Of a DNA stretch of 64,000 bases, positions 49,395 through 61,375 are shown piece by piece (the stretch's first letter is position 1; each line of letters begins with the position of its first letter). The position numbers and the translations under genes are program-made. The stretch covers positions 18,979,574 through 19,043,573 of the forward strand of contig OZ025248.1 of assembly GCA_964019135.1 (NCBI GenBank). The letters run 5' to 3'. This stretch comes from Arenicola marina. Its lineage: Eukaryota > Annelida > Polychaeta > Arenicolidae. The notes under the pieces were generated by a model. It did not search any database. It saw only the letters and a list, made by a program, of their open reading frames with translations, and was not told the DNA's origin.

Positions 49395-52300
49395 AACAGG
49401 GATGGGGCAGGCTGTGGGGCAAGGGGACGGGTGGGCCGGGCTGTGGGGCAAGGGGACGGGTGGGCCGGGCTGTGGGGCAAGGGGACACGTGGGCCGGGCT
49501 GTGGGGCAAGAGGACGGGTGGGCCGGGCTGTGGGGCAAGGGGACACGTGGGCTGGGCTGTGGGACAAATGGGTGGGGCGGGCTGTGGGGCAAGGGGACGG
49601 GTGGGCCGGGCTGTGGGGCAAGGGGACGGGTGGGCCGGGCTGCGGGCAAGTGGACGGCTGGGCCCGGCTGTGGGGCAAGGGGACGGGTGGGCCGGGCTGT
49701 GGGGCAAGGGGACAGGTGGGCCGGGCTGTAGGGCAAGGGAATGGGTGGGCCGGGCTGTGGGGCAAGGGGACAGGCGGGCCGGGCTGTGGGGCAAGGGGAT
49801 GGGTGGGCCGGGCTGTAGGGCAAGGGGATGGGGCGGGCCGGGCTGTAGGGCAAGGGGATGGTTGGGCCGGGCTGTGGGGCAAGGGGATGGGTGGGCCGGG
49901 CTGTGGAGCAAGGGGATGGGGCGGGCTGTGGGGAACGGGTGGGGCAGGATGTGGGGCAAGAGGACGGGTGGGCCGGGCTGTGGGTCAAGGGGACAGGTGG
50001 GCCGGGCTGTAGGGCAAGGGAATTGGTGGGCCGGGCTGTGGGGCAAGGGGGTGGGTGGGCCGGGCTGTGGGGCAAGGGAACAGGTGAGCCGGGCTGTAGG
50101 TCAAGGGAATGGGTGGGCCGGGCTGTGGGGCAAGGGGATGGATGGGCCGGGCTTTGGGGCCAGGGGATGGGTGGGCCGGGCTGTGGGGCAAGGGGATGGG
50201 TGGGCAGGACTGTGGGGCAAGCGGATGGGTGGGCAGGGCTGTGGGGCAAGGAGGTGGGTGGGCCGGGCTGTGGGGCAAGGGGATGGGGCGGGCTGTGGGG
50301 CAAGGGGATGGGGCGGGCTGTGGGGAAAGGGGATAGGGCGGGCTGTGGGGGACGGGGATGGGGCGAGCTGTTGGGCAAGGGGATGGGGCGGGCTGTGGGG
50401 GACGGATGGGGCAGGCTGCGGGGACAAGAGGATGGGGCGGGCTGTGGGGCAAGGGGATGGGGCGGGCTGTGGGGCAAGGGATGGGGGGGGGGGCTGTGGG
50501 GCAAGGGGATGGGGCGGGCCGGGCTGTAGAGCAAGGGGATGGGTGGGCCGGGCTGTGGGGCAAGAGGACGGGTGGGCCGGGCTGTGGGTCAAGGGGACAG
50601 GTGGGCCGGGCTGTAGGGCAAGGGAATTGGTGGGCCGGGCTGTGGGGCAAGGGGGTGGGTGGGCCGGACTGTGGGGCAAGCGAACAGGTGAGCCGGGCTG
50701 TAGGTCAAGGGAATGGGTGGGCCGGGCTGTGGGGCAAGGGGATGGATGGGCCGGGCTTTGGGGCAAGGGGATGGGTGGGCAGGACTGTGGGGCAAGGGGA
50801 TGGGTGGGCAGGACTGTGGGGCAAGCGGATGGGTGGGCAGGGCTGTGGGGCAAGGAGGTGGGTGGGCCGGGCTGTGGGGCAAGGGGATGGGGCGGGCTGT
50901 GGGGCAAGGGGATGGGGCGGGCTGTGGGGAAAGGGGATAGGGCGGGCTGTGGGGGACGGGGATGGGGCGAGCTGTTGGGCAAGGGGATGGGGCGGGCTGT
51001 GGGGGACGGATGGGGCAGGCTGCGGGGACAAGAGGATGGGGCGGGCTGTGGGGCAAGGGGATGGGGCGGGCTGTGGGGCAAGGGATGGGGGGGCTGTGGG
51101 GCAAGGGGATGGGGCGGGCCGGGCTGTAGAGCAAGGGGATGGGTGGGCCGAGCTGTGGGGCAAGGGGATGGGTGGGCCGGGCTGTGGGGCAAGAGGATGG
51201 GGCGGGCTGTGGGGAACGGGTGGGGCAGGATGTGGGGCAAGAGGACGGGTGGGCCGGGCTGTGGGGCAAGGAGACAGGTGGGCCGGGCTGTAGGGAAAGG
51301 AAATTGGTGGGCCGGGCTGTGGGGCAAGGGGGTGGGTGGGCCGGGCTGTGGGGCTAGGGGACAGGTGGGCCGGGCTGTAGGTCAAGGGAATGGGTGGGCC
51401 GGGCTGTAGGGCAAGGGGATGGGTGGGCCGGGCTGTGGGGCAAGGGGATGGGTGGGCAGGGCTGTGGGGCAAGGGGGTGGGTGGGCCGGGCTGTGGGGCA
51501 AGGGGATGGGGCGGGCTGTGGGGCAAGGGGAAGGGGCGAGCTGTAGGGAAAGGGGATAGGGCGGGCTGTGGGGGACGGGTGGGGCAGGCTGCGGGGACAA
51601 GAGGATGGGGCGGGCTGTGGGGCAAGGGGATGGGGCGGGCTGTGGGGGACGGGTGGGGCAGGCTGCGGGGACAAGAGGATGGGGCGTGCTGTGGGGCAAG
51701 GGGATAGGGCGGGCTGTGGGGGACGGGTGGGGCAGGCTGCGGGGACAAGAGGATGGGGCGAGCTGTTGGGCAAGGGGATGGGGCGGGCTGTGGGGGACGG
51801 GTGGGGCAGGCTGCGGGGACAAGAGGATGGAGCGGGCTGTGGGGCAAGGGGATGGGGCGGGCTGTGGGGCAAGGGGATGGGGCGGGCTGTGGGACAAAGG
51901 ATGGGGCGGGCTGTGGGGCAAGGGGATGGGACGGGTGGGGCAGGCTGTGGGGCAAGGGGACACGTGGGCCGGGCTGTGGGGCAAGGGGACAGATGGGCCG
52001 GTCTGTGGGGCAAGGGAACCGGTGGGCCGGGCTGTGGAGCAAGGGGATGGATAGGTCGGGCTGTAGGGCAAGGGGGTGGGTGGGTCGGGCTGTAGGGCAA
52101 GGGGACAGGTGGGCCGGGCTGTGGGGCAAGGGGATGGGTTGGCCGGGCTGTGGGGCAAGGGGATGGGTAGGCCGGGCTGTGGGGCAAGGGGATGGGTAGG
52201 TCGGGCTGTGGGGCAAGGGGACGGGTGGGCCGGGCTGTGGGGCAAGGGGACGGGTGGGCCGGGCTGTGGGGCAAGGGGATGGGTGGGCCGGGCTGTGGGG

Positions 52301-52460
52301 CAAGGGGATGGGTAGGTCGGGCTGTGGGGCAAGGGGACGGGTGGGCCGGGCTGTGGGGCAAGGGGACGGGTGGGCCGGGCTGTGGGGCAAGGGGATGGGT
52401 GGGCCGGGCTGTGGGGCAAGAGGATGGGGCGGGCTGTGGGACAAGTGGATGGGGCGGGCG
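49395..52460 (+). repeat. G-rich 30-bp minisatellite with ~604-bp higher-order repeat
   Basis: The unit is GGGCCGGGCTGTGGGGCAAG then GGGATGGGTG, about 100 copies, with a GGGGCGGGCTGTGGGGGACGG subset. The variant order from 49985 recurs from 50588, about 604 bp later, and partly again from 51270. Each unit matches the G3+N1-7 quadruplex pattern on the plus strand. Frames up to 674 codons here are artefacts. Confidence 0.95.
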
Positions 52461-52837
52461 GTTAGGTGGGCATTGGGGCACGCCCTTCGCATTGTTCTCC
52501 GGTCTCCCACAATGGCCCAACTCACTCTGAGTAAGATTATATCCTACAAGTTTTTCTGAAAATCATTAAGCCCGTATTTGTTAAGGAGTATCCAACACGC
52601 ATAGAAAGTGAAAGGTCTCTCGATAACACACAAGCAAGGCGTAATAACCTGCCTGCCAAAGGGTGATAAGCCTTGAGAATTAAACAGAAACTGGCGCCCG
52701 ATTTCTCTGCTGAACACAGATTATAGTAAATCATGAGCGAGCGAACATTTCCTATGAAAAAGGTACCCTTTCACAACTACAATATTCATAAAATTATCCC
52801 ACACAACTACAAGTTCACGTATAAACCAACACTAAAT

Positions 52838-52862
52838 CTATACTAATAAAATGAAGCTGTCC

Positions 52863-52905
<43 letters not shown>

Positions 52906-53347
52906 CCACCTATGCACCCGATGCACCCGCTGCATGCACTAGCACAATGACACCAGCAGCCGCCTTAAACATGTTGAATGTGTCAACATTGTCGCTGGGT
53001 CCTTGCTGGGTGCCGCCAACATTAATAACATTAGTCGCAACGCCTCATCACCGAATTCAACACCATATGAGATATCTGTGGCAAACCGGTAGTCATACTG
53101 GTAGCAATGCCCAAACCGTCATCAAAGCAACAACATCCCACATCCGCCAGACATCAGCTACCGCGGTATCCAACTTCATAGTTAAGGGCAACTACACGCG
53201 GAAACAGCGCTAGGCATCGGTTACCACAGGACCCTATTTTACAGGTAAGCGGAAACCGCGCTAGACATCAGCTACCACATTATCCAACTTCACAGTTAAG
53301 GGGACTACATTTGGAAACAGCGCTAGACGTCATGTGGCGGCTAGTTA
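52838..53347 (+). mobile_element. Possible Helitron-like element
   Basis: Starts TCTATACTAATAAAATGAAG after an A and ends GGCGGCTAG before a T, which fits Helitron rules (5' TC, 3' CTRR, A/T insertion). A GTCT microsatellite lies near the 5' end (52858-52903). A ~60-bp block with CCAACTTCA(T/C)AGTTAAGG is repeated at about 53168 and 53280. No clear 3' hairpin or coding sequence is visible, so the call is tentative. Confidence 0.35.
52858..52903 (+). repeat. GTCT microsatellite
   Basis: About 11 GTCT repeats with one TTTGTCTG interruption. Confidence 0.95.
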
Positions 53348-53501
53348 GTATATAATAATAGGATGATTGGGAAGTCCTGGTATCAACCTGGCGGCTAACC
53401 ACAGCGTCCGTAGAGCGGATTTTGGACGTGACAACGTGGTGACGTTCCGCGTATACCCTTCCAATCCCAGAAATGTATTAAGTGCCTTCACCTCCGTCAT
53501 A

Positions 53502-53691
53502 ACTATATAACAAGTGTATTATACACCCAGTGATAAGTATGACTATATAACTAGTACCAAGTACCCAGTAATGAGTTTAACTATATACCCAGTTTATTAT
53601 GTACCCAGTAATGAGTATAACTATATAACCAGTGTATTATGTACCCAGTAATGAGTTTTACTATATACTAGTACAATGAACCCAGTAATGA
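53502..53691 (+). repeat. ~41-bp AT-rich tandem repeat, about 4-5 copies
   Basis: ACCCAGTAATGAGTATAACT then ATATAACCAGTGTATTATGT recurs with small changes. Confidence 0.85.
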
Positions 53692-53747
53692 GACACACAG
53701 GCTCTTTCCGGGCTATGACGTCCCATCCGGTGGCCCATCACCTCGCC

Positions 53748-54319
53748 ACATCAATGTGACCGAGAACCACATCAATGTGCCAGAGAACCACATCAATGTG
53801 CCAGAGAACCACATCAATGAGCCAGAGAACCACATCAATGTGCCAGAGAACCACATCAATGTGCCAGAGAACCACATCAATGTGCCAGAGAACCACATCA
53901 ATGTGCCAGAGAACCACATCAATGTGCCAGAGAACCACATCAATGTGCCAGAGAACCACATCAATGTGCCAGAGAACCACATCAATGTGCCAGAGAACCA
54001 CATCAATGTGCCAGAGAACCACATCAATGTGCCAGAGAACCACATCAATGTGCCAGAGAACCACATCAATGTGCCAGAGAACCACATCAATGTGCCAGAG
54101 AACCACATCAATGTGCCAGAGAACCACATCAATGTGCCAGAGAACCACATCAATGTGCCAGAGAACCACATCAATGTGCCAGAGAACCACATCAATGAGC
54201 CAGAGAACCACATCAATGTGCCATAGAACCACATCAATGTGCCAGAGAACCACATCAATGTGCCAGAGAACCACATCAATGTGCCAGAGAACCACATCAA
54301 TGTGCCAGAGAACCACATA
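53748..54319 (+). repeat. 21-bp minisatellite, 27 copies
   Basis: The unit is CATCAATGTGCCAGAGAACC plus A. It is very uniform, with GAGCC at 53818 and 54195 and CCATAG at 54222 as the main variants. 21 bp is seven codons, giving frames of ENHINVP and TSMCQRT repeats that are not genes. Confidence 0.96.
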
Positions 54320-54746
54320 ACAGCTCTTACACGAATAGCACGTGGCGGCGCAGCGCGTGGTGCGTCATATACTGGGGGAACAGGCAGGTCAAAGGTCAAG
54401 GCTGCCAATCCCGGGGAGTGGTGGTGTCGGTTCCGGGCTGAGATGATCAGTGCGAGGCTCTATAGTGTGGGTCTCTGCCTCTCCCATCAGCTCATTGCTA
54501 TGGAGATGTTGTTTGGGTGCGTGGTGTGGCCCTGAATGGTGCTTATGGGGTAAGGTGGGGGGGGGGGGGGGCGGTCCAGGCTCGCCGTGAGCAGCCACTC
54601 GAGTGCGAGGACAAGTGCTAGGAAATGGACCGCTTTGTCAGTGAATAAATGCGAGACACTGGTACACGTCACTCGACATGCGACAATGTGAGTAAATAGG
54701 TGTGAGTCAAATGGGACAACATGAATGTAACGGTCGGTATACGCAC

Positions 54747-55590
54747 ACATGTCAGAGAATGGAGCAGTATAAGTACAGACGTCAGTGAATGGAGCAGTAT
54801 AAGTACAGACGTCAGTGAATGGAGCAGTATAAGTACAGACGTCAGTGAATAGAGCAGTATAAGTACAGACGTCAGTGAATGGAGCAGTATAAGTACAGAC
54901 GTCAGTGAATGGAGCAGTATAAGTACAGACGTCAGTGAATGGAGCAGTATAAGTACAGACGTCAGTGAATAGAGCAGTATAAGTACAGACGTCAGTGAAT
55001 GGAGCAGTATACGTACAGACGTCAGTGAATAGAGCAGTATAAGTACAGACGTCAGTGAATGGAGCAGTATAAGTACAGACGTCAGTGAATGGAGCAGTAT
55101 AAGTACAGACGTCAGTGAATGGAGCAGTATAAGTACAGACGTCAGTGAATAGAGCAGTATAAGTACAGACGTCAGTGAATGGAGCAGTATAAGTACAGAC
55201 GTCAGTGAATGGAGCAGTATAAGTACACACGTCAGTGAATAGAGCAGTATAAGTACAGACGTCAGTGAATGGAGCAGTATAAGTACACACGTCAGTGAAA
55301 TGAGCAGTATTAGTACAGACCTCAGTGAATGGAGCAGTATAAGTACAGACGTCAGTGAATGGAGCAGTATAAGTACACACGTCAGTGAATGGAGCAGTAT
55401 AAGTACAGACGTCAGTGAATGGAGCAGTATAAGTACAGACGTCAGTGAAATGAGCAGTATTAGTACAGACCTCAGTGAATGGAGCAGTATAAGTACAGAC
55501 GTCAGTGAATGGAGCAGTATAAGTACAGACGTCAGTGAATGGAGCATTAGAAATGTAGGTACAAATGTCCGTGAATGGAGCAGTATGAAC
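54747..55590 (+). repeat. 30-bp minisatellite, 28 copies, each with GACGTC
   Basis: The unit is GTCAGTGAATGGAGCAGTAT plus AAGTACAGAC. The unit boundary makes GACGTCA, a CRE half-palindrome, in most copies. Variants (AATAGAG, ACACAC, AAATGAG with ATTAGTACAGACCTC) recur in blocks; the AAATGAG pair is at 55299 and 55449. Confidence 0.96.
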
Positions 55591-55852
55591 TGTAATATAC
55601 GTATTATTCAGAGACGGGATTCCAGTGAAGCACCATAACGGGACCATATAGAGCAACATGGATGCTCACATACACTGCCAACTGTGGAACGAGTAAAGAC
55701 CCGGCATTCTCTGTCCATCCGAGTGGGCTGCCTTCAGTCATTGTCCTCGCACTAACACACCCATCGACACCTTGCTTTGAGAGCTGTGACCCCTTCCCCA
55801 CCCCCTGGACCGCACCCACGTGACCCCCACACCCCAAGAACTGGCACCCAGG

Positions 55853-56515
55853 TAGGTCCTCTACAGCCAAGGACGGTCCTCTACAGCCCAGGATGGTCCT
55901 CTACAGCCCAGGACGGTCCTCTACAGCCCAGGACGGTCCTTTACAGCCCAGGACGGTCCTCTACAGCCCAGGACGGTCCTCTACAGCCCAGGACGGTTCT
56001 CTACAGCCCAGGACGGTCCTCTACAGCCCAGAACGGTCCTCTACACGGTCCTCTACAGCCCAGGACGGTCCTCTACAGCCCAGGACGGTCCTCTACAGCC
56101 CAGGACGGTCCTCTACAGCCCAGGACGGTCCTCTACACGGTCCTCTACAGTCCAGGACGGTCCTCTACACGGTCCTCTACAGCCCAGGACGGTCCTCTAC
56201 AGCCCAGGACGGTCCTCTACAGCCCAGGACGGTCCTCTACAGCCCAGGACGGTCCTCTACAGCCCAGGACGGTCCTCTACACGGTCCTCTACAGCCCAGG
56301 ACGGTCCTCTACAGCCCAGGACGGTCCTCTACAGCCCAGGACGGTCCTCTACAGCCCAGGACGGTCCTCTACACGGTCCTCTACAGCCCAGGACGGTCCT
56401 CTACACGGTCCTCTACAGCCCAGGACGGTCCTCTACAGCCAAGGACGGTCCTCTACAGCCCAGGACGGTCCTCTACACGGTCCTTTACAGGCCAGGACGG
56501 TCCTCTACAGCCAAC
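55853..56515 (+). repeat. 20-bp minisatellite with 12-bp deletion variant
   Basis: The unit is CAGCCCAGGACGGTCCTCTA. A shorter CACGGTCCTCTA form is interspersed at 56044, 56133, 56167, 56279 and later. AGGAC-G-GTCCT is a perfect inverted repeat, so units are hairpin-prone. Confidence 0.95.
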
Positions 56516-57220
56516 CCAGTGACAGGGGGCTTGACCCTGCCTGCCACTTTAGAACTAGTCCAGTGAAAGGAGGCTTGTCCTTGCAATAAGTGGACTTATC
56601 AACATTGTTCCTCGTCATCTCCAATCGTCAAACCCTTCAGTTGACCGCGGTGGAAACACGGGTCGCAACAGAAACTTAATTTTTATGATTTTATTCGATC
56701 TAGCTTTACATGGGTCAGAGGGCATCGGTTGTAAACGGAACGCCCTCTGTCGGGAGATTAATATGCCCTAAATATGGACCTTGTCTTGCAGAGATATGTA
56801 ATAAGGGTGGTCGGCTTTGTAAGAATTATCACATGTCATGACACCATTTAATGCTTCATCTCTTGCGGCAGGTGGTCGGGACGGGATCTCATCCTGTCCC
56901 CCGGCCACTAATGCACTTCCAGTGAAGCTATACATGTCCCCGAGAGTCGACCCGACCAGTGGGCGTCATATCGCATTCAGCCCAACCGGAAAGGAGACAT
57001 ATCGGCGCCTGGGTACGGCGACCCTGACCTTGGCACCCTCGCCTCGCACTTTGTATTCCAGAACTTCCATGCATTTCAAAGACATGTGAAAGACGTGCGA
57101 GCCCCGTGGAATGTGCAGGGTGAGGGAGGGAGGGCACTTCAACAATAGCCTCGTCTTGGATGGCGAGAGACGCGCGGCCAACGTCATCACCGGCCGAGGT
57201 CATCAAGGGACAAGGTCATC
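56516..57220. other. Non-coding stretch, no gene seen
   Basis: No family motif found. GGAACGCCCTCTGTCGGGAG near 56740 resembles an unassigned repeat edge. Confidence 0.45.
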
Positions 57221-57224
57221 AAGG

Positions 57225-57915
57225 GACAAGGACACCAAGGCTGACAGGCAAGGCTGATATAATATTGGACACACAACCGCTGACAGGCAAGGCTGATATC
57301 ATCATATTGGACACGCAACGGCTGAGAGGCAAGGCTGACATCATCATATTGGACACACAACGGCTGACAGGCAAGGCTGATATCATCATATTGGACACAC
57401 AACGACCGACAGGCAAGGCTTATATCATTATATTGGACACACAACGGCTGAGAGGCAAGGCTGATATCATCATATTGGACACACAACGGCTGACAGGCAA
57501 GGCTGATATCATTATATTGGACACACAACGACTGAGAGGCAAGGCTGACATCATCATATTGGACACACAACGGCTGACAGGCAAGGCTGATATCATTATA
57601 TTGGACACACAACGGCTGAGAGGCAAGGCTGATATCATCATATTGGAGACACAACGGCTGACAGCCAAGGGTGATATCATATTGGACACACAACGGCTGA
57701 CAGGCAAGGGTGATATCATATCGGACACACAACGGCTGACAGGCAAGACTGATATCATATTGGAGACACAACGGCTGACAGCCAAGGCTGATATCAACAT
57801 ATTTGAGACACAACGGCTGACAGCCAAGGCTGATATCATCATATTAGAGACAACGGCTGAAAGGCAAGGCTGGTGTCATCACATTGGACACAACGGCTGA
57901 CAGGCAAGGCTGATG
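57225..57915 (+). repeat. ~43-bp minisatellite, about 15 copies
   Basis: The unit is ACACAACGGCTGACAGGCAA then GGCTGATATCATCATATTGG. GAGAGGC and GACAGGC versions alternate in the middle of the array. Units between 57660 and 57780 lack one ATC. Confidence 0.93.
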
Positions 57916-58189
57916 TCATCAATCTTCTATGCAATAACGAACCACATTTTTCTGTATTCATGCTGACGAATAACAGACACCTAGGTGCAAACTAATCCCA
58001 AGGGTTGGTAATAAAGACAACAGGCTAATGGTTTACGCAAGTTTATTATTTATAATCAGGTTAACTAACCGTCGCGTGTCCCAGCGTCCATCCACGTCCA
58101 AAACAAACCAATTCTGTGGTGGCGTGATGTGGAGAAACAAAACCAGATGAGCGGTCTACCGGGTCAGAGAGCAGTGCATAACGCCCACA

Positions 58190-58705
58190 TGACTACCACA
58201 GCCACAAGCCCTACTACAGCCACACGGCCTACCACAGCCACACGGCCTATCACAGCCACAAGCCCTACTACAGCCACAAGGCCTACCACAGCCACACGGT
58301 CTATCACAGCCACAAGCCCTACTACAGCCACAAGGCCTACCACAGCCACACGGTCTATCACAGCCATAAGCCCTACTACAGCCACAAGGCCTATCACAGC
58401 CACATATATCACAGCCACAAGGCCTACCACAGCCACACGGCCTATCACAGCCACACGGCCTATCACAGCCACAAGGCCTATTACAGTCAAAATGCCTACC
58501 ACGGCCACAAGGCCTACTACAGCCACAGGGCCTACCCCAGCCACACGGCCTATCACAGCCACAAGGCCTACTACAGCCACAATGCCTACCACAGCCACAC
58601 GACCTACTACAGCCACAAGGCCTACCACAGCCACACGGCCCACCACAGCCACAAGGCCTACCACAGCCACAAGGTTTACCACAGCCACAAGGCTTACCAC
58701 CGCCA
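58190..58705 (+). repeat. 18-bp minisatellite, plus orientation
   Basis: The unit is AGGCCTACCACAGCCACA, about 28 copies with CCCTACTACAG and CGGCCTATCACAG variants. The same unit appears inverted at 60500-61375. Confidence 0.95.
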
Positions 58706-58744
58706 CAAGGATACTGTGAGAACCATGACTCTAGCTGTCCGTTT

Positions 58745-58890
58745 ATAAACAGAGAAACGTATTTTTCTGTGAGTGAAAATGTGGGTAAGACGAATTACCG
58801 GGCATTACTGTGGCCTGTGCCCGGATCACATGTGACCCATATCTATCCACATAGCTCAGTGCGCTACCGACTGAGCTACAGGCGGGGTCC
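58745..58890 (-). mobile_element. tRNA-derived SINE fragment
   Basis: On the minus strand it has the A box TAGCTCAGTCGG (58878-58867) and a degenerate B box, GGTCACATGTGATCC (near 58837-58823), followed by an unrelated tail to about 58745. The A-to-B spacing is tRNA-like, but the B box lacks the GTTCGA core, so it is a degraded SINE head, different from the one at 7787. Confidence 0.6.
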
Positions 58891-59687
58891 CCGCCCCTGA
58901 AGGCCTCTCCGAACGGAACCGGCCATGCTGTAGGCCAAATTGGCCCGGGTGTCATCGACCGAGGAACCAGCTGTCTTGATGATCCAGGTATAATATTACA
59001 TGTCATGTAATTATCTTAATGCAGCAGGGTGGTAAGGGGTGAAGTAAGTGCCGATCTACTTGGCGAGTCTATTCAAGAGATTATACTCTCGTGTATTATC
59101 GTCGTGGGGTATGGCGTACGTCCAAGGTAACCTCGCCCTTTCACAGGGTATCACCTCTCCCGACAATACGGCGGGTGTTATTGGATGCTATTCTCCCGGA
59201 GCGTTCGCACACCCCAACGCTTTATGACGTCACAACGTAAACAATGATGTGCTATCTATTATCATTGTGATCCGCGTGCGGCCATTGCATTGCGCTGTAA
59301 AGCGAACGGTTTTACTTTAGTATAATTATTATTATTATTAATAACCGAAAGTGGTATGTAATTCGATATGTATAGCTGACGGGAGGGCGGTGGACGGTGG
59401 GTGTGGTGGGTGACGGAAGGATTAAATGTCGCGCGTGCTGAGAGGGGCAAGGGCGTCCCTGAGCCGCCACCCCCCACTCCCTACCCCCCCCCCTCTCGTG
59501 GCCCACCGCTAGGCGGCCTTTACCACGGCGTAATGACATGAGGTCGGCGGCCTTTACGTCGCCCGTAATGATATCAGTTGATGAAGTAACTAGGATTAGA
59601 GGGTGAACCTTGGGTGTCCAATTAATGAGCGGTCAGAGAGGGCATCAAGGGTAAACCCCTCGCTCTAGCACCGTCATAATGACACCC
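58891..59687. other. Non-coding stretch, no gene seen
   Basis: Contains ATT repeats near 59323-59340 and TGACGTCA at 59225. No family motif was recognised. Confidence 0.45.
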
Positions 59688-60070
59688 CCTGCCCCCACGG
59701 CCCCCCACATCCCTGCCCCCACGGCACCCGCACCCCGGCACCACCACTCCCAAGCCCCCCACCTCGGCATCCCCGCTCCCGCACCACCAACCCCAACCCC
59801 GGCACCACCACTCCCAAGCCCCCCACCTCGGCATCCCCGCTCCCGCACCACCAACCCCAACCCCGGCACCACCACTCCCAAGCCCCCCACCTCGGCATCC
59901 CCGCTCCCGCACCACCACCCCAACCCCGGCACCCCCACTCCCAGCCCCCCACCTCGGCATCCCCGCTCCCGCACCACCACCCCAACCCCGGCACCCCCAC
60001 TCCCAAGCCCTCACCCCGGCATCCCCGACTCCCGCGCCCCTCACCCCGGCACCCCCGACACCCGCAACTC
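59688..60070 (+). repeat. ~63-bp C-rich minisatellite, about 5 copies
   Basis: CCCCCCACCTCGGCATCCCC then GCTCCCGCACCACCA recurs with CAACCCCGGCACC spacers. It is G-rich on the minus strand. Confidence 0.9.
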
Positions 60071-60499
60071 CTGGTATAGTGCTGGAGATTGATCCCATTA
60101 TTCGCTAGGTGGCACTGTGGGTACCTGAGCCCCGTGACTGAAATTGTTATGATTGAATGAGATCAAATTGCGGACCGGTGAAATGATGCCTCCGAGCGTA
60201 GTGAGCAGTTATCCCGCCAGGCGCCTCCACCTTACAGCCACACCCTGGGCGTTGTCAGGCGCAGCAGGACACGCTGTACAATGGCCCAGTTATCGGGACC
60301 CAATTAGTATATTAGAGTCCTCTTCGGCGCCACAGCAGGTCTATTAGCAAAGTAGGAAAACACGGAACCCGTGAGTAATGCTGAGCAATGGTCGCCGGCA
60401 AGGCCTGGTGAGCGGCCGATTGGCGGCCACCACCAGTAAATATATATAATTAGATACCCCTGTTGCCCTATTGCAGGCATGGTCAGGATCAATATCAGA

Positions 60500-61375
60500 T
60501 CCAGGCAACTACTGTGGCTGCGGTAGGCCTTNNNNNNNNNNNNNNNNNNNNNNNNNNNNNNNNNNNNNNNNNNNNNNNNNNNNNNNNNNNNNNNNNNNNN
60601 NNNNNNNNNNNNNNNNNNNNNNNNNNNNNNNNNNNNNNNNNNNNNNNNNNNNNNNNNNNNNNNNNNNNNNNNNNNNNNNNNNNNNNNNNNNNNNNNNNNN
60701 NNNNNNNNNNNNNNNNNNNNNNNNNNNNNNNTGTGGCTGCGGTAGACCTTGTGGCTGCGGTAGGCCTTGTGGCTGCGGTCGGCTATGTGGCTGCGGTAGA
60801 CCTTGTGGCTGTGGTAGGCCTTGTGGCTGCGGTAGGCCTTGTGGCTGCGGTAGGCCTTGTGCCTGCGGTAGGCCTTGTGGCTGCGGTAGACTGCTGGTGG
60901 CTGTGGCAGGCCTTGTGGCTGCGGTAGGCCTTGTGGCTGCGGTAGACCTTGTGGCTGCGGTAAGCCTTGGCTGCGGTAGGCTTGTGCTGCGTAGTGTGGC
61001 TGCTGGTAGACCTTGTGGCTGTGGTAGGCCTTGTGGCTGTGCTGGTAGGCCTTGTGACTGTGGTAGGTCTTGTGGCTGTGGTAGGCCTTGTGGCTGTTGT
61101 AGGCCTTGTGGCTGTGGCAGGCCTTGTGACTGTGGTGGGCCTTGTGGCTGTGGTAGGCCTTGTGGCTGTGGTAGGCCTTGTGGCTGCGGTAGACCTTGTG
61201 GCTGCGGTAGGCCTTGTGACTGTGGTGGGCCTTGTGGCTGTGGTAGGCCTTTTGGCTGTGGTAGGCCTTGTGGCTGTGGTAGGCGGCTGTGGTAGGCCTT
61301 GTGGCTGTGGTAGGCCTTGTGGCTGTGGTATGCTTTGTGGCTGTGGTAGGCCTTTTGGATGTGGTAGGGTGGTAG
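60500..61375 (-). repeat. 18-bp minisatellite, inverted relative to 58190-58705
   Basis: The plus-strand unit is TGTGGCTGTGGTAGGCCT, the exact reverse complement of the unit at 58190-58705. In the left half GCTGCGG replaces GCTGTGG, a CpG/TpG difference that splits the array in two. The array contains the assembly gap. Confidence 0.93.
60532..60731. other. Assembly gap of 200 N
   Basis: Exactly 200 N inside the 18-bp array. The round length suggests a placeholder, so the true array size is unknown. Confidence 0.99.

Noticed and set aside
49098..52530. Glycine-rich (GRAVGQGDGWAGL) and proline-rich frames up to 674 codons
   Set aside because: Both strands and several phases are open across the G-rich repeat. 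No signal peptide, domain or splice support.
58820..58890. tRNA gene on the minus strand
   Set aside because: The B box is degenerate (no GTTCGA core) and there is no proper 3' acceptor stem.
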